64,000 nucleotides of DNA from Psychroflexus planctonicus (GCF_014640195.1 NZ_BMGM01000005.1:1-64000); one strand, 5' to 3'. Counted from the first letter of the stretch, positions 26,427 to 35,904 are shown. Notes: a model not told the origin generated them from the sequence alone. Translations and numbers: made by a program.

Positions 26427-27179
26427 TTATTTATGAGAAGGAAATAGTTTTTCTTTTAAAACTAGGTAGACGAACTTAGAGTTGCCAATTAAATAACGTT
26501 TCCACATGCGTTTGGGTTCTTGCAAAAACCTGTAAAACCATTCCAATCCTGCATTTTGCATCCATTGTGGTGCGCGTTTGGTTTTTCCGGCAAAAACATC
26601 GAAACTTCCGCCTACGCCCATAATGAAATTTACTTGTTTTAAAGCATCGCGGTGCATGTACAGAAAATTCTCTTTTCTTGGCGATGGCATGGCTACAAAA
26701 AGCATTTGTGGTTTAGCTTGTTTAATATCTTCTACGATTTGTTGTTCTTCGTCTTCATTAAAATAACCGTTTCTATAACCCGCTAATACATGACTTCCAT
26801 ATGTTGTCTTGTATTTATGTACCAGGTTTTCTACCACTTCTTGCGTAGCTCCAAATAAATAAATGGTATAGTTGTTTTCTGCAGCCATTTCCACGCAAGA
26901 ATGCATTAAATCTACACCAGCCACGCGTTCTTTTAATGGCTTTTTTAAAAATCGGGAAGCCCAAACTACGGCTTGACCATCGGCATTGATTAAATCTGCA
27001 CTATTCACACTTTCCCTTAAGGCAGGGTTGCTTTGCATTTGCACAATCTTGCCAGCATTAACTACGGTGTGGTGTAGCTGTTTTTTTTTAACAATATGTT
27101 GTTGGATATATTCTAAGGTTTCTTGAAAACTTAGGTTGTGGATTTGTGTGTTTAAAAGATGTATTGTGGGTAAAGTCAT
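26427..27179 (-). CDS. WecB/TagA/CpsF family glycosyltransferase (GT26)
   Basis: This 250-residue protein of the WecG/TagA family has NADGQAVVWASRFLKKP, ERVAGVDLM (the conserved TG/AGVDL region), MLFVAMPSPRKE and VGGSFDVFAGKTKRAP, ending with GLEWFYRFLQEPKRMWKRY. Members transfer N-acetylmannosamine(uronate) or similar sugars to lipid-linked acceptors. It acts at the cytoplasmic face of the membrane, probably as the second or a later sugar transfer. It starts one base after the stop of the neighbouring membrane protein gene, so the two are translationally linked. Confidence 0.9.
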   Translation of the reverse strand: MTLPTIHLLNTQIHNLSFQETLEYIQQHIVKKKQLHHTVVNAGKIVQMQSNPALRESVNSADLINADGQAVVWASRFLKKPLKERVAGVDLMHSCVEMAAENNYTIYLFGATQEVVENLVHKYKTTYGSHVLAGYRNGYFNEDEEQQIVEDIKQAKPQMLFVAMPSPRKENFLYMHRDALKQVNFIMGVGGSFDVFAGKTKRAPQWMQNAGLEWFYRFLQEPKRMWKRYLIGNSKFVYLVLKEKLFPSHK

Positions 27180-28331
27180 TTAGCTTTTGGTTTGTTGACT
27201 TAAAAATATTTCACGCAAAATTAATATATATATTGCAGCGGTTGCACTTTCAAAAAAGTTTCCTCCCATAAAAACAATTAAGGAAATTATGCTTAAAAGT
27301 ATTAAGGTCTCTGTAGTATTTCGAAAGCGGAAAAAATTTTGTTGGAAAATGTAAAAATAACATATGCCTCCAATAACACCCCAAAAATAAAAAACATCTA
27401 AAAAACCTAGTTGTGTGCGAGTATCAAAATTTGATGTACCACCAAATAAATAATTCCATACAGTCCAATTTTCATTTATGTATGGTAAGGTCACATTTAT
27501 AAGCAAATCATTTCTAAAGGATAAAATTGCACTTAGCAGCCCAGAAGCTTCTTTAATTTCATTAAAATCTCCAATTTTAATGAAAGTTATGTAAAAAATA
27601 AATAAGCCAAATACAAAAACTGTAAGTAATGAAAAACCTTTTGCTCTTATGGAAAGTTTGTTGGTTTTAAAAAAAGCTAAGCAAGAAATTAAAACTAAAC
27701 CCAGATAAATAGCTTTTGTTCCAACAAATAAGGATGAGAAAATAATTAAAATTGTGCTCCAGTCCTTTTTAAGTGAAAGTTGATTAGTATGTCTGAAATA
27801 ACAAAGAATAAAAAAAGTTAAAAATGCGTAACTTGAAGTAGCAGAAGAAACAAATAGACCGTTATAGCCAAAACGAAAAGAAATATCATAAGTAGCTAAA
27901 AAATTGAATTGAAATGCAAAAGCAATAAAAATTAAACATGCATTAACTAGCATTATGTTTTTAAAGGTCACAAATAATTGGTTTTTAGCTTTTGGTGAAA
28001 GTGGATAAAGGCTTGCAAAAATTAATAGAATTATAACCAAAAAAAATCTCCCTAAGCTTTGCAGAACTTCTAAACGAAAACCATTTGAAATGTAAAATTG
28101 ACCAATTAAGAAAAAAGCAAGCAATAAAAGCAAGTGTAAAATTTGCTTTTTTGATTTTAAATAAATTAAAAAAATAAAAACTAATATAATTGAAAATTTA
28201 GTGATTTGTACAAGTGATATTTTTAAATAAAAAACTTCCAAAAAAATCTTATGTATGGCTTCTGTTGTAAAGAATGTAATCAAAACAACCTGCGCCCAAA
28301 ACTTTTTTAAGTAATCTTTTAGTTTAATCAT
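27180..28331 (-). CDS. O-antigen polymerase-like membrane protein (third of three)
   Basis: The 383-residue protein has about ten hydrophobic segments. A long soluble loop near residues 280-320 is followed by a GFLDVFYFWGVIGG motif, which corresponds to the (H/D)xxxxxxxxxxGxxG stretch of Wzy/WaaL-type proteins. Wzy joins repeat units on the periplasmic face, and WaaL-like proteins move polymer to an acceptor. It overlaps the preceding gene by 8 bp. Which of the three neighbouring polymerase/ligase-like proteins is the real polymerase cannot be decided here. Confidence 0.6.
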   Translation of the reverse strand: MIKLKDYLKKFWAQVVLITFFTTEAIHKIFLEVFYLKISLVQITKFSIILVFIFLIYLKSKKQILHLLLLLAFFLIGQFYISNGFRLEVLQSLGRFFLVIILLIFASLYPLSPKAKNQLFVTFKNIMLVNACLIFIAFAFQFNFLATYDISFRFGYNGLFVSSATSSYAFLTFFILCYFRHTNQLSLKKDWSTILIIFSSLFVGTKAIYLGLVLISCLAFFKTNKLSIRAKGFSLLTVFVFGLFIFYITFIKIGDFNEIKEASGLLSAILSFRNDLLINVTLPYINENWTVWNYLFGGTSNFDTRTQLGFLDVFYFWGVIGGICYFYIFQQNFFRFRNTTETLILLSIISLIVFMGGNFFESATAAIYILILREIFLSQQTKS

Positions 28332-29601
28332 TATTTGACGCTTTAAGCTTGTACCAAGATAAGTAAGTAAAAAGCGGTGTGAAAAAAGCTACAAATATAA
28401 CTCCTGCATGGTTATAAATAATATTTTCAAATAATGACGATATCGACAATGAGAAAAAGAAAAAAGCAGCTAAAAAGTGTTTAGCCTTCAATGAATAAAA
28501 GATATTAATAAATAGGAAAAATGCAAAATACAAAATACCGATAATACCAAATTCTAAAAAATAGCTTAAAAATTGATTATGTGCACCATATTGATTTTCA
28601 GCAGCAATATTCATTTCATTTTCTTTGTATTTTTGAACTAAATGAGATTTTTCTGTCCCAGCTCCGTAACCTAAAAAAGGCCTTTCCTTTATTAAATCTA
28701 TAGCTACTTTCCATCTTGCGAGTCTAGAATCTTGTTTATTAATTAAATTTTCCTGATTGAAATGTTCTGATGTTAAATCCCAATACGTTTCTTTACTTAA
28801 GCGATAGCCAATATATGTTGTACTTAATAATTTGACAGCACCTGTTGTAATAATTAGTAATCCGAATACGTACAATATTCCAACTCTAGGCTTGTATCTT
28901 ATTTTTTCTGATAAAAATTTGATTCCCTTCAAGAAGAATAATACAAAAGTTAAAAAATAAGCTACCCTTGAAGCAATAAATAAAATTGAGATGAGCAGAA
29001 TTAATATTAAAGTAATTGTAGCCCACTTTTGCTTAAAAGGCTTTTCTATAATTACATAAGCCAAAGCAAGTAAGGTATACATTCCTAAATAAGTAGGATG
29101 CATGTCTAATACACTAGTAAATTGAAATCCCGTATGGTAATAATCCAAAATACTTGCATCTATAACCAAGCCATCATTTAATCGATAATGAACAAAAAAT
29201 ATATTTACAAGTAATATGATTGATGATGTAAATGCTCCAATAGTTAAACTATTTAAGCTGACCTGCTTTATTTTTGAAAAATCATTAACAGGCATCCAAA
29301 GAAATAAAACCGGAATAAATAAAAACCATACTCTTTTTCCCAAAGCTTTAAATGTCATATATATATCTGTTGATACAAAAAAACTGATTAGACAAAGAAA
29401 TAGGAAAATTATAGGTGTATAGAATAGTATTTTTTTATTTTTTAGAAAAAAAGTTGCTTGTTTTTGGTTGTAAAGAATCTTCAAAAATGAAATACAAAAT
29501 AAAACTCCAAAAGCAATACTTGAAGCTTTTTCACTTATGCTTAAAAGAAAAGAATATGTGCAGAGAATGAAATAAAAAGTACTGTTTATGAATTTATACA
29601 T
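28324..29601 (-). CDS. O-antigen ligase/polymerase family protein (Wzy_C type)
   Basis: This 425-residue polytopic protein has a large periplasmic loop. It contains the clearest Wzy_C signature of the three: RPFLGYGAGTEKS followed by GAHNQFLSYFLEFGIIG (HNxxL...ExGxxG). The His and Glu in this loop are typical of O-antigen ligases such as WaaL and of Wzy-like polymerases. It overlaps its neighbours on both sides by 8 bp. Either role, polymerisation or transfer of the finished polymer to an acceptor lipid or protein, is possible. Confidence 0.75.
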   Translation of the reverse strand: MYKFINSTFYFILCTYSFLLSISEKASSIAFGVLFCISFLKILYNQKQATFFLKNKKILFYTPIIFLFLCLISFFVSTDIYMTFKALGKRVWFLFIPVLFLWMPVNDFSKIKQVSLNSLTIGAFTSSIILLVNIFFVHYRLNDGLVIDASILDYYHTGFQFTSVLDMHPTYLGMYTLLALAYVIIEKPFKQKWATITLILILLISILFIASRVAYFLTFVLFFLKGIKFLSEKIRYKPRVGILYVFGLLIITTGAVKLLSTTYIGYRLSKETYWDLTSEHFNQENLINKQDSRLARWKVAIDLIKERPFLGYGAGTEKSHLVQKYKENEMNIAAENQYGAHNQFLSYFLEFGIIGILYFAFFLFINIFYSLKAKHFLAAFFFFSLSISSLFENIIYNHAGVIFVAFFTPLFTYLSWYKLKASNND

Positions 29602-30844
29602 CTACTTTGCTTTTATACATTAAACCAAACAAGAGACCTATAAAAACAGCTGCCAAGCCTGAACTAAATACATGTCCTGCCGAAGATGAAACTGCTAACA
29701 GTACTAATAGCATCATATTAACAAAATTTGCGTACGGGTACTTTTCAGACTTAGCAAACCTTTTAGATTGCTTCCACAAAAAAACAATTATACCAACAAA
29801 TATTAATAATCCAAGTAAACCATAAGCAAAAAATATATCGATAAAATCAATTTCAATGATTGAATTGTTATTTCTATTTTCAAATGTAGATTGTCCAACC
29901 CCTATTAATTTTTCTAACCAACTATAATCATTGATATAAACATTAACTGCATCAAGTAAGAATGTATTTCGGTTAGACAATAAAAATGTTATAAAATCTA
30001 ATTTATCATAAAAATAAATCAACCTTACATATAACTCTGTTCTCTTTATAAACTCCCATGATATAAAAAGCAAAACAGGAGTTACAAGACCTATTCCTAA
30101 AATTGTGTAAATAAATTTAGTTAGTTTTGTTTGTTTGCTTATTTTTTTTTGCGGAATCAAAAAGAATATTAAAAGGACTCCTATAAATGCAGTTTTAGAC
30201 CCAATTGCTAAACCAGTTATAAAGCTTATTATAAAGAGAAGAAAATACTTTTTTCTTGAATTCCATTTCCAATAATGGATTCCTAAGAAAGAACTTAGTA
30301 CAAGTAATAAAGCAGAAATTTCATTTCCAGCATAAAACAGACCTTTGCTACCGATATTCCCATAGTTATACATCGGATACCCTATGCCTAAATATTTAAT
30401 CAGGATGCTAATACTCAATAAGATAAAAGATAATTTTATGAATAAAAATATTTTCTTTTGAAGATAATCATTTTCTGATTTGTAAATATTGACAAAAAAC
30501 ATAAAGCTCAGAACAGGAGTTAGGTACCTAAATATTTTGATAATATCTTTCAATAAAATACTCGATTGAAAATCTTTGAATAGCTGTACTAAGGAAGGAA
30601 TAAGCAAAACTAAGACCAAACATATAAAAAAAAGTAAAAGACGTGGTTTGGTTAAAAGCCTAAATATAATTAATAATATAATTAAAAATTTATGTGTTTG
30701 CCCAAATGAAATTGGCAACTCAATATTATTCATCAACAAAACCCCATTAATCATATCGAATGGGATTAACAAAAACATCAGCAATAATATATAGTAATCA
30801 AGATTTATTGAATACGATTTATGCTGTAGGTTAATTCTTAACAT
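29594..30844 (-). CDS. O-antigen polymerase-like membrane protein (first of three)
   Basis: The 416-residue protein has about eleven hydrophobic segments. A periplasmic loop near residues 295-335 ends in IEIDFIDIFFAYGLLG, again like the D...YGxxG part of Wzy-type proteins. Its start lies 244 bp downstream of the lyase-like gene, leaving a gap with a possible promoter. The final 8 bp overlap the next gene. Sequence divergence among the three is large, so they look like functionally distinct members rather than a fresh duplication. Confidence 0.65.
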   Translation of the reverse strand: MLRINLQHKSYSINLDYYILLLMFLLIPFDMINGVLLMNNIELPISFGQTHKFLIILLIIFRLLTKPRLLLFFICLVLVLLIPSLVQLFKDFQSSILLKDIIKIFRYLTPVLSFMFFVNIYKSENDYLQKKIFLFIKLSFILLSISILIKYLGIGYPMYNYGNIGSKGLFYAGNEISALLLVLSSFLGIHYWKWNSRKKYFLLFIISFITGLAIGSKTAFIGVLLIFFLIPQKKISKQTKLTKFIYTILGIGLVTPVLLFISWEFIKRTELYVRLIYFYDKLDFITFLLSNRNTFLLDAVNVYINDYSWLEKLIGVGQSTFENRNNNSIIEIDFIDIFFAYGLLGLLIFVGIIVFLWKQSKRFAKSEKYPYANFVNMMLLVLLAVSSSAGHVFSSGLAAVFIGLLFGLMYKSKVDV

Positions 30845-30912
30845 GTGTAATTATGATATTATTCTATTGATATTATTTTTAGAGCTTAAATGTGAGAATA
30901 AATTAACCACAA

Positions 30913-30920
30913 CAAATGTA
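30913..30920 (-). promoter_or_regulatory. Candidate -7 box (TACATTTG) before the polymerase genes
   Basis: TACATTTG on the minus strand matches TAnnTTTG and lies about 70 bp upstream of the ATG at 30844, inside the 244-bp gap after the lyase-like gene. No well-spaced -33 element is seen. Confidence 0.3.
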
Positions 30921-31088
30921 CTCATGAAACTTACCACAGATCTCTTTCAACTAACTTTTCTATAAATGGAAGCCATTATTATATTGATTTTCGTGTTTCG
31001 ATATGATTACAAGAACGCTTTGAGAACCTAAAAAACTTAAACATCTTTAATTAAGTATAGTTGTAGAATTTCTTGCACGACTAAAGAC

Positions 31089-31865
31089 TTATTTTTTTAA
31101 TTTATATTTAAAATTATCTATTAGTACTGAAACAGTGTCTTGACTTTTGTTGTTTCCATAAAGTCCCATTTTAAAATAATTTGGAACGTTGTTAAACATA
31201 TTTGCACCATAAATTTTGTGCTCTACATCTACTTCCGCATTAATAAAATATTCATTATTTATTTTCGGGACAGAATATGCTCTATTACTTGTTTCCCAAA
31301 AAACAGTATTTTCAAAAGTATACCATTGATTAGGCTCAAGTGGCTTTTCTATCTTGATATGTTCAATTTTTCTCATTTCTTTGTTTCTTAAACCATAGGC
31401 ATATACCAAATAGTACTCGCCGCTAGGGTTTAATTGAATATATAAATGTATAGGTGGTCTTGTAAACATTTTATAATTTTTCCAACTAACACCTTTTGGT
31501 GGTCTATCATGCCATTGGTGTATCATTATCCAATCTTTTTCTTTCTTTTTGAAGAATTCAGGATGAAATAAAAAATCAAATGAATATTCTACTTTAAGTC
31601 CTATCGTATCCTTAGTTTTTAAAATAAACTCATTTCTTTTTCCATTAGAATTATAGTCTTCAGGAAATAGCCGAAACTGCAATGCTTTATTGTCTTTATT
31701 TACTGGGTCATCTACAATTTTAAAGTTATCGCTACTGTTAGTCTCGGAAGTACTCCAGTAAGAATTAATAGTATAAAATCCATCTTCAAATTCTTGGATT
31801 ATTATTTCATCTTGACAGGAGCTACAAATAATTATAGCAAATGCCACAAAGCAAATTTTTTTCAT
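31089..31865 (-). CDS. Polysaccharide lyase-like lipoprotein (heparin lyase I/PL20-type fold)
   Basis: The protein has 258 residues counted from the ATG at 31865. A longer form from 31877 is possible, but the internal start gives a clean lipoprotein signal with Cys17 (ICSSCQ). The body reads as a beta-jelly-roll lyase: YSFDFLFHPEFF, the IMIHQWHDRP motif, the Tyr-rich YYLVYAYG, and a late MGLYGNNKSQDT followed by VLIDNFKYK. This resembles the PF14099-type polysaccharide lyases (heparin lyase I and glucuronan lyases). It would cut a uronic-acid-containing polymer by beta-elimination in the periplasm or at the surface. Substrate and activity are inferred, not shown. It lies directly after a second small lipoprotein gene. 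Confidence 0.6.
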   Translation of the reverse strand: MKKICFVAFAIIICSSCQDEIIIQEFEDGFYTINSYWSTSETNSSDNFKIVDDPVNKDNKALQFRLFPEDYNSNGKRNEFILKTKDTIGLKVEYSFDFLFHPEFFKKKEKDWIMIHQWHDRPPKGVSWKNYKMFTRPPIHLYIQLNPSGEYYLVYAYGLRNKEMRKIEHIKIEKPLEPNQWYTFENTVFWETSNRAYSVPKINNEYFINAEVDVEHKIYGANMFNNVPNYFKMGLYGNNKSQDTVSVLIDNFKYKLKK

Positions 31866-31878
31866 AGTTAGTATCATT

Positions 31879-32343
31879 TTAAAAATTAATGTTTTTTAGT
31901 AATATCTTATCCCCTTTAATGCCATCAAAACCTTTTTTATCATATAAAAATAAAATTATACTATCTATTTTCTTTCCAGGAATTGATATCTCATTAATCA
32001 AATACTTACTTTCTCCAAATGTATGCATGCTTGGGCTTGTGTCACATATATAAAAACCTTTTTTAGTAAATGCTCTACTTTCTTTATTAAAAATATGAAT
32101 TGCCATTTTGTAATTTTCAACAATTGAATCTGTTGTGTTTTTATCTAACAAAATAGTTAATTGTTTGTGATTAGCCTCTTTAAAAAATCCAACCAAATCT
32201 ACTTTATAACCTGTCAAAAACTCTTGATTTACTCTTGTTTTGTTAGAATAACCTTTTAAGTTATGGTACAGGTAATATTCATTTTGCTTTTTATGGCAAG
32301 ACAGATTAACTAATATGATTAACAATAAAACTGCCTTCTTCAT
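31879..32343 (-). CDS. Hypothetical lipoprotein of the polysaccharide locus
   Basis: This 154-residue protein has a lipoprotein signal ending NLSC (Cys16). I do not recognise the family. The rest is a compact predicted beta-rich domain, with KVDLVGFFKEANHKQLTILLD in the middle and KIDSIILFLYDKKGFDG near the end. It sits between the GT4 and lyase-like genes. The gap to the lyase start is 13 bp, which supports co-translation. A role in handling the polymer at the envelope is only a guess from position. Confidence 0.65.
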   Translation of the reverse strand: MKKAVLLLIILVNLSCHKKQNEYYLYHNLKGYSNKTRVNQEFLTGYKVDLVGFFKEANHKQLTILLDKNTTDSIVENYKMAIHIFNKESRAFTKKGFYICDTSPSMHTFGESKYLINEISIPGKKIDSIILFLYDKKGFDGIKGDKILLKNINF

Positions 32344-32401
32344 TTATTTGATATTAAGTAAATAATTGTTGTGCTTATAATAATCTAGTTGAATTTAAAA
32401 C

Positions 32402-33538
32402 TCACAATAATCTCTTTCCTACCTTTTCAAGTATTTCAATTTCTTCACTTACTTTGTCTTTAATTCTTAAGTTTTGTATTTTATGAGACGCTTTTCTTGT
32501 AAAAGTATTAAATTCAATTTGTTCTGTTGTAATATTTTTTACATGTAATGCAATCTCTTCTGGTGTATTAGCTAAAACACCTGTTTCTTTATGAGTAATA
32601 AATTCTGGTTTTGCAGTATTAAGTGTACTTACACCCAGTAAACCTGAAGACATTGCTTCAAGTATGGTTAAACCTTGTGAATCTTGCCGAGTAGTAGATA
32701 TAAAAATTCCGTGTTTTCTGTATTGTTCAAGCATTTCTTTAGGCTGCAGAAACTCTTCAATTATTTTTACTCTTTTACTTAATTTTTTCTTCTTAATCAA
32801 TTTTTTATACACCTTTAAATATTTACCCTGACCGAATAAACTCAATGTATATTTTTTAGGTAAGTGTTCCATTACTTCAATGGTCTTTTCTATGTGGTAT
32901 ACTTGTGCAGAAAAAGGTCTAATGCTTATTAATTTATACCGATTCTGACTAGTGTCTTGGTAAGAGTAAAAATCCGTATTGATGCCGTTAGGAATAAAAA
33001 TAGGTTTTTTTATTTTGACATCTAGATTTCGCTGTGTTTCTTGATGCATCCATTTTGATGGAAAAATAAATTTCCCGTAGCTAAGAAGAATTGCACTTTC
33101 TACAAACTTTTTCATCTTTGGTATAACCCAAAGATCTTTTTTTAACCACTTTAAAGTTTCTTTTAAACTGTAATTGTACTCGTATTTTCTAGCTGTATAT
33201 TTTTGTACTTCATTTCCGTGAACGTACATGCAAAAAGGTATCTTATTTTGCATTATGTGCTGATATATTGGCCAGCCATCTGCTTTTTGAAGTGGGTATA
33301 AATTTAATAAATGAAGATACACTACATCAAAACTAGACAATTGTTTGATGATACTTGTATTGTTGTACTGATGAACGTTTACACCTTCAAAGGAATAGCT
33401 TAACTCTTTGTTTGTGCAAACCAGTACCTGAACATCCACACCAAGTTCAATCATTTTCTTAACACGTATGTGAACAAACATGTGGCGGTAAGGAAACTTC
33501 TTACTTGGGTATTTAGATGTTATTATAGCTACCTTCAT
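32402..33538 (-). CDS. Family 4 glycosyltransferase
   Basis: The 378-residue GT-B protein has an N-terminal domain beginning KVAIITSKYPSKKFPYR and a C-terminal GT4 domain with IFIPNGINTDFY, LSLFGQGKYLKVY and the donor-binding TTRQDSQGLTILEAMSSGL (EX7E-like region with the second Glu in ILEAM). It is a retaining transferase adding a sugar from a nucleotide donor to the lipid-linked intermediate on the cytoplasmic side. Specificity is unknown. The sulfotransferase gene is 44 bp upstream. Confidence 0.9.
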   Translation of the reverse strand: MKVAIITSKYPSKKFPYRHMFVHIRVKKMIELGVDVQVLVCTNKELSYSFEGVNVHQYNNTSIIKQLSSFDVVYLHLLNLYPLQKADGWPIYQHIMQNKIPFCMYVHGNEVQKYTARKYEYNYSLKETLKWLKKDLWVIPKMKKFVESAILLSYGKFIFPSKWMHQETQRNLDVKIKKPIFIPNGINTDFYSYQDTSQNRYKLISIRPFSAQVYHIEKTIEVMEHLPKKYTLSLFGQGKYLKVYKKLIKKKKLSKRVKIIEEFLQPKEMLEQYRKHGIFISTTRQDSQGLTILEAMSSGLLGVSTLNTAKPEFITHKETGVLANTPEEIALHVKNITTEQIEFNTFTRKASHKIQNLRIKDKVSEEIEILEKVGKRLL

Positions 33539-33582
33539 GTTCTGTTTAGCATTTCGAAATCATTGCTTTCATACCAGTTAAT

Positions 33583-34521
33583 TTATGATAATTTGTTCAA
33601 TCTTTTATCAATTTTAATAACTTGATTTTTTGTTAGTAATTTTTTCCATTTACCTATACTCTTTGTGTTTAATGGATTTCCAATATTGTTATGATGCTCG
33701 TGAACATTTACATCACCTAATTCGTTCTTTTTATTCCAAAACTCAAGCATTTTTTCTGAATACGATATGTTTAAAAAGTCACAAACATGCTGTAAATTAA
33801 CAATAGGCTTACTAACTAAGTCTTCATAATTCACTTCAATAATCTGATTTACAGAAGTGTGTTTTCTCAAGAAATTTATTTTTTTATGACATATTTCATA
33901 GAAATATAATGCTTGGTTCAAGTCTTTATAAATGTTGTTTTTTAAGGCCGATGAAATTGCGTCTTTTGGGTTTCTTTTGATGTATATAAATTTAGCATTA
34001 GGGTATACTTTCAATAACTTATCGATAAATCTTAAATTTACTGGGGTTTTATCTCCCCACTTCATGTATTTGTTGTGTTTTTGAATTGTATAGTCTTTAT
34101 AAATTTCGTTTATAATGTGAGAAAGTGTTTGTTTACTTGTGGGTAAGTTTCTGATGTTTTTTTTGGCATTTATTAAATCTATCTCCCAAGTAAAAAATTC
34201 TGGATAAGATTCAAATTCACCCACAATAATACTTGTTAAGTCTGACCAAGGTAAAAAATTATATTTTTTGTGAAGTTTAATTAATCTAGGCAATACGTAT
34301 GATTCTGGCGGTATAGACACTTCTTCTCCAGAAATTAACATAGACCTTAAAAGTGTATTACCAGATCTACCATAACCAATAATAAAAAATGGCTCCTCAA
34401 AATCATGAGAAGTAGTTAGTTTTTTTCTTGAAAATAAAAACCTTACTACCAAGTTTAGTTTTAATACTAAACTAACTACAGATAATGGTAAAAAATATTT
34501 TAGCCATGAATTTATTTTCAT
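33583..34521 (-). CDS. PAPS-dependent sulfotransferase
   Basis: The 312-residue protein has an N-terminal hydrophobic segment (about 7-30) and then the 5'-phosphosulfate-binding loop GYGRSGNTL (49-57). The 3'-phosphate-binding motif KFIYIKRNPKDAISSAL lies about 130 residues later. WGDKTPVN and FLRKHTSVNQIIEVNYEDL complete the family pattern. It would transfer sulfate from PAPS to a hydroxyl or amine on the growing polysaccharide. Its place in the locus suggests a sulfated capsule or exopolysaccharide, which many marine bacteria make. The ATG overlaps the flippase stop by 4 bp (ATGA). Confidence 0.87.
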   Translation of the reverse strand: MKINSWLKYFLPLSVVSLVLKLNLVVRFLFSRKKLTTSHDFEEPFFIIGYGRSGNTLLRSMLISGEEVSIPPESYVLPRLIKLHKKYNFLPWSDLTSIIVGEFESYPEFFTWEIDLINAKKNIRNLPTSKQTLSHIINEIYKDYTIQKHNKYMKWGDKTPVNLRFIDKLLKVYPNAKFIYIKRNPKDAISSALKNNIYKDLNQALYFYEICHKKINFLRKHTSVNQIIEVNYEDLVSKPIVNLQHVCDFLNISYSEKMLEFWNKKNELGDVNVHEHHNNIGNPLNTKSIGKWKKLLTKNQVIKIDKRLNKLS

Positions 34522-35843
34522 GATTTGATAATAATTTTTTGAAATGGGTTAAAATAAGATGTAATATTTAATTTAATTTTTAAATACATAGCTCCTGCTA
34601 AATTCCAAAACATCATGCTTAATACTGTAGCGGTTGCAGCTCCAATTCCACCATAAATAGGTGTTAGAATAAATGTAGCTATTAAATTAAGTGCTAAAGC
34701 AATTAAAACAATGTTTTGATAAACTTTCTGCTTTCCCATCATTTGTAAAATAACTCCTACAGAACCTGAGAAAGAGTTTACAAACTGTCCAAAACAAAAT
34801 ATAAATAAAATAGTACTACCTGCAAGGAATTCTTCTCCAAATAATGCCAATAAAAAATCATTAAATAAAATGATGAAAATGATTACTATACAACATATAG
34901 TAAAATTAAGTTTAGTTGAAAATAAAATTAATTTTTTAAAATTATCTATTTCTTTTTTCCAATAACTCTTCGCAATCTTAGGAGCTAAAATAGAATTGAT
35001 AGCTTCTAATGAAAAACTAGCTAAAGTTGCTACTTTTAGACTAACATTATAAATACCAATTTCGGTATCTGTTTCATATATTCCCATAACAAATGTATCC
35101 ATCCAACCTAACAATATTAGTATGGATGATGAAAACATCATGGGCAAAGCATTTTTAGTAAAAACCCAAGAACTAGTAACGTTTTTAAAATGAATTTTCT
35201 TCATTTTAAAAACCACCCAAGTAAAACTTAAGAAGAAAGAGATTAAAACACCAAAAAAATGAGCCTGTATTACTATTATTGGATTGTTTATTACAGTATA
35301 TAAAGCAAGCAAGATTAAAAGCGAAAATAAAAATCGGCTTGGGTTATAAAAAAAAGCAAAAGCATTAGTTTGCTTTTTTGCTCGAAGATAGCCTGAACAT
35401 ACATGGTTAGCAGACCAAAATGGAATTGCAGCTAAAATCCATGGTAGATATGGTAATAACTGTGGCTTGGGTTCTTTAAAAATATAATAAACAAACTCAT
35501 ACCTAAATAAATAAAGCAAAATAGCAATTATTGAACTGAAAAGTAAGGACTTCAATATTGATTTAAAAAAAAGTCCTGTTTCTTTGTCATTACTATCATC
35601 TGAAAAGAATTTCAGTACATTAGTATCTAAGCCAAGCTTTCCAACTACACTCAATATTAGGAAAATTGAAAAACACAAAGCAATGAGCCCATATGTGTTT
35701 GCTCCAAATTTAACTGTGATAAATAACGTAAACAGATATCCAATTATCGTACCGCCTAACTTTAATAATAAAAAAGAGAATCCTTTTGATAGGATTTCCT
35801 TTAAATCTACATCTTGAAATACTGATTTAATTTTATTTATCAA
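34518..35843 (-). CDS. Lipid-linked repeat-unit flippase (Wzx-like)
   Basis: This 441-residue protein has about 12-14 membrane segments of the MOP/polysaccharide transporter superfamily: FLLLKLGGTIIGYLFTLF, SANHVCSGYLRAKKQ and IYGGIGAATATVLSM. It flips undecaprenyl-diphosphate-linked repeat units to the periplasmic face for polymerisation by the Wzy-type proteins encoded downstream. The frame has no ATG before the first membrane helix and a stop lies four codons upstream, so the start is a TTG. It overlaps the sulfotransferase gene by 4 bp. Confidence 0.88.
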   Translation of the reverse strand: MINKIKSVFQDVDLKEILSKGFSFLLLKLGGTIIGYLFTLFITVKFGANTYGLIALCFSIFLILSVVGKLGLDTNVLKFFSDDSNDKETGLFFKSILKSLLFSSIIAILLYLFRYEFVYYIFKEPKPQLLPYLPWILAAIPFWSANHVCSGYLRAKKQTNAFAFFYNPSRFLFSLLILLALYTVINNPIIVIQAHFFGVLISFFLSFTWVVFKMKKIHFKNVTSSWVFTKNALPMMFSSSILILLGWMDTFVMGIYETDTEIGIYNVSLKVATLASFSLEAINSILAPKIAKSYWKKEIDNFKKLILFSTKLNFTICCIVIIFIILFNDFLLALFGEEFLAGSTILFIFCFGQFVNSFSGSVGVILQMMGKQKVYQNIVLIALALNLIATFILTPIYGGIGAATATVLSMMFWNLAGAMYLKIKLNITSYFNPFQKIIIKS

Positions 35844-35904
35844 GTTAAACTTTTAAACCATTAATTTTAGTAAATATGTGTATACTTATAAGCCAAAATA
35901 TAGC

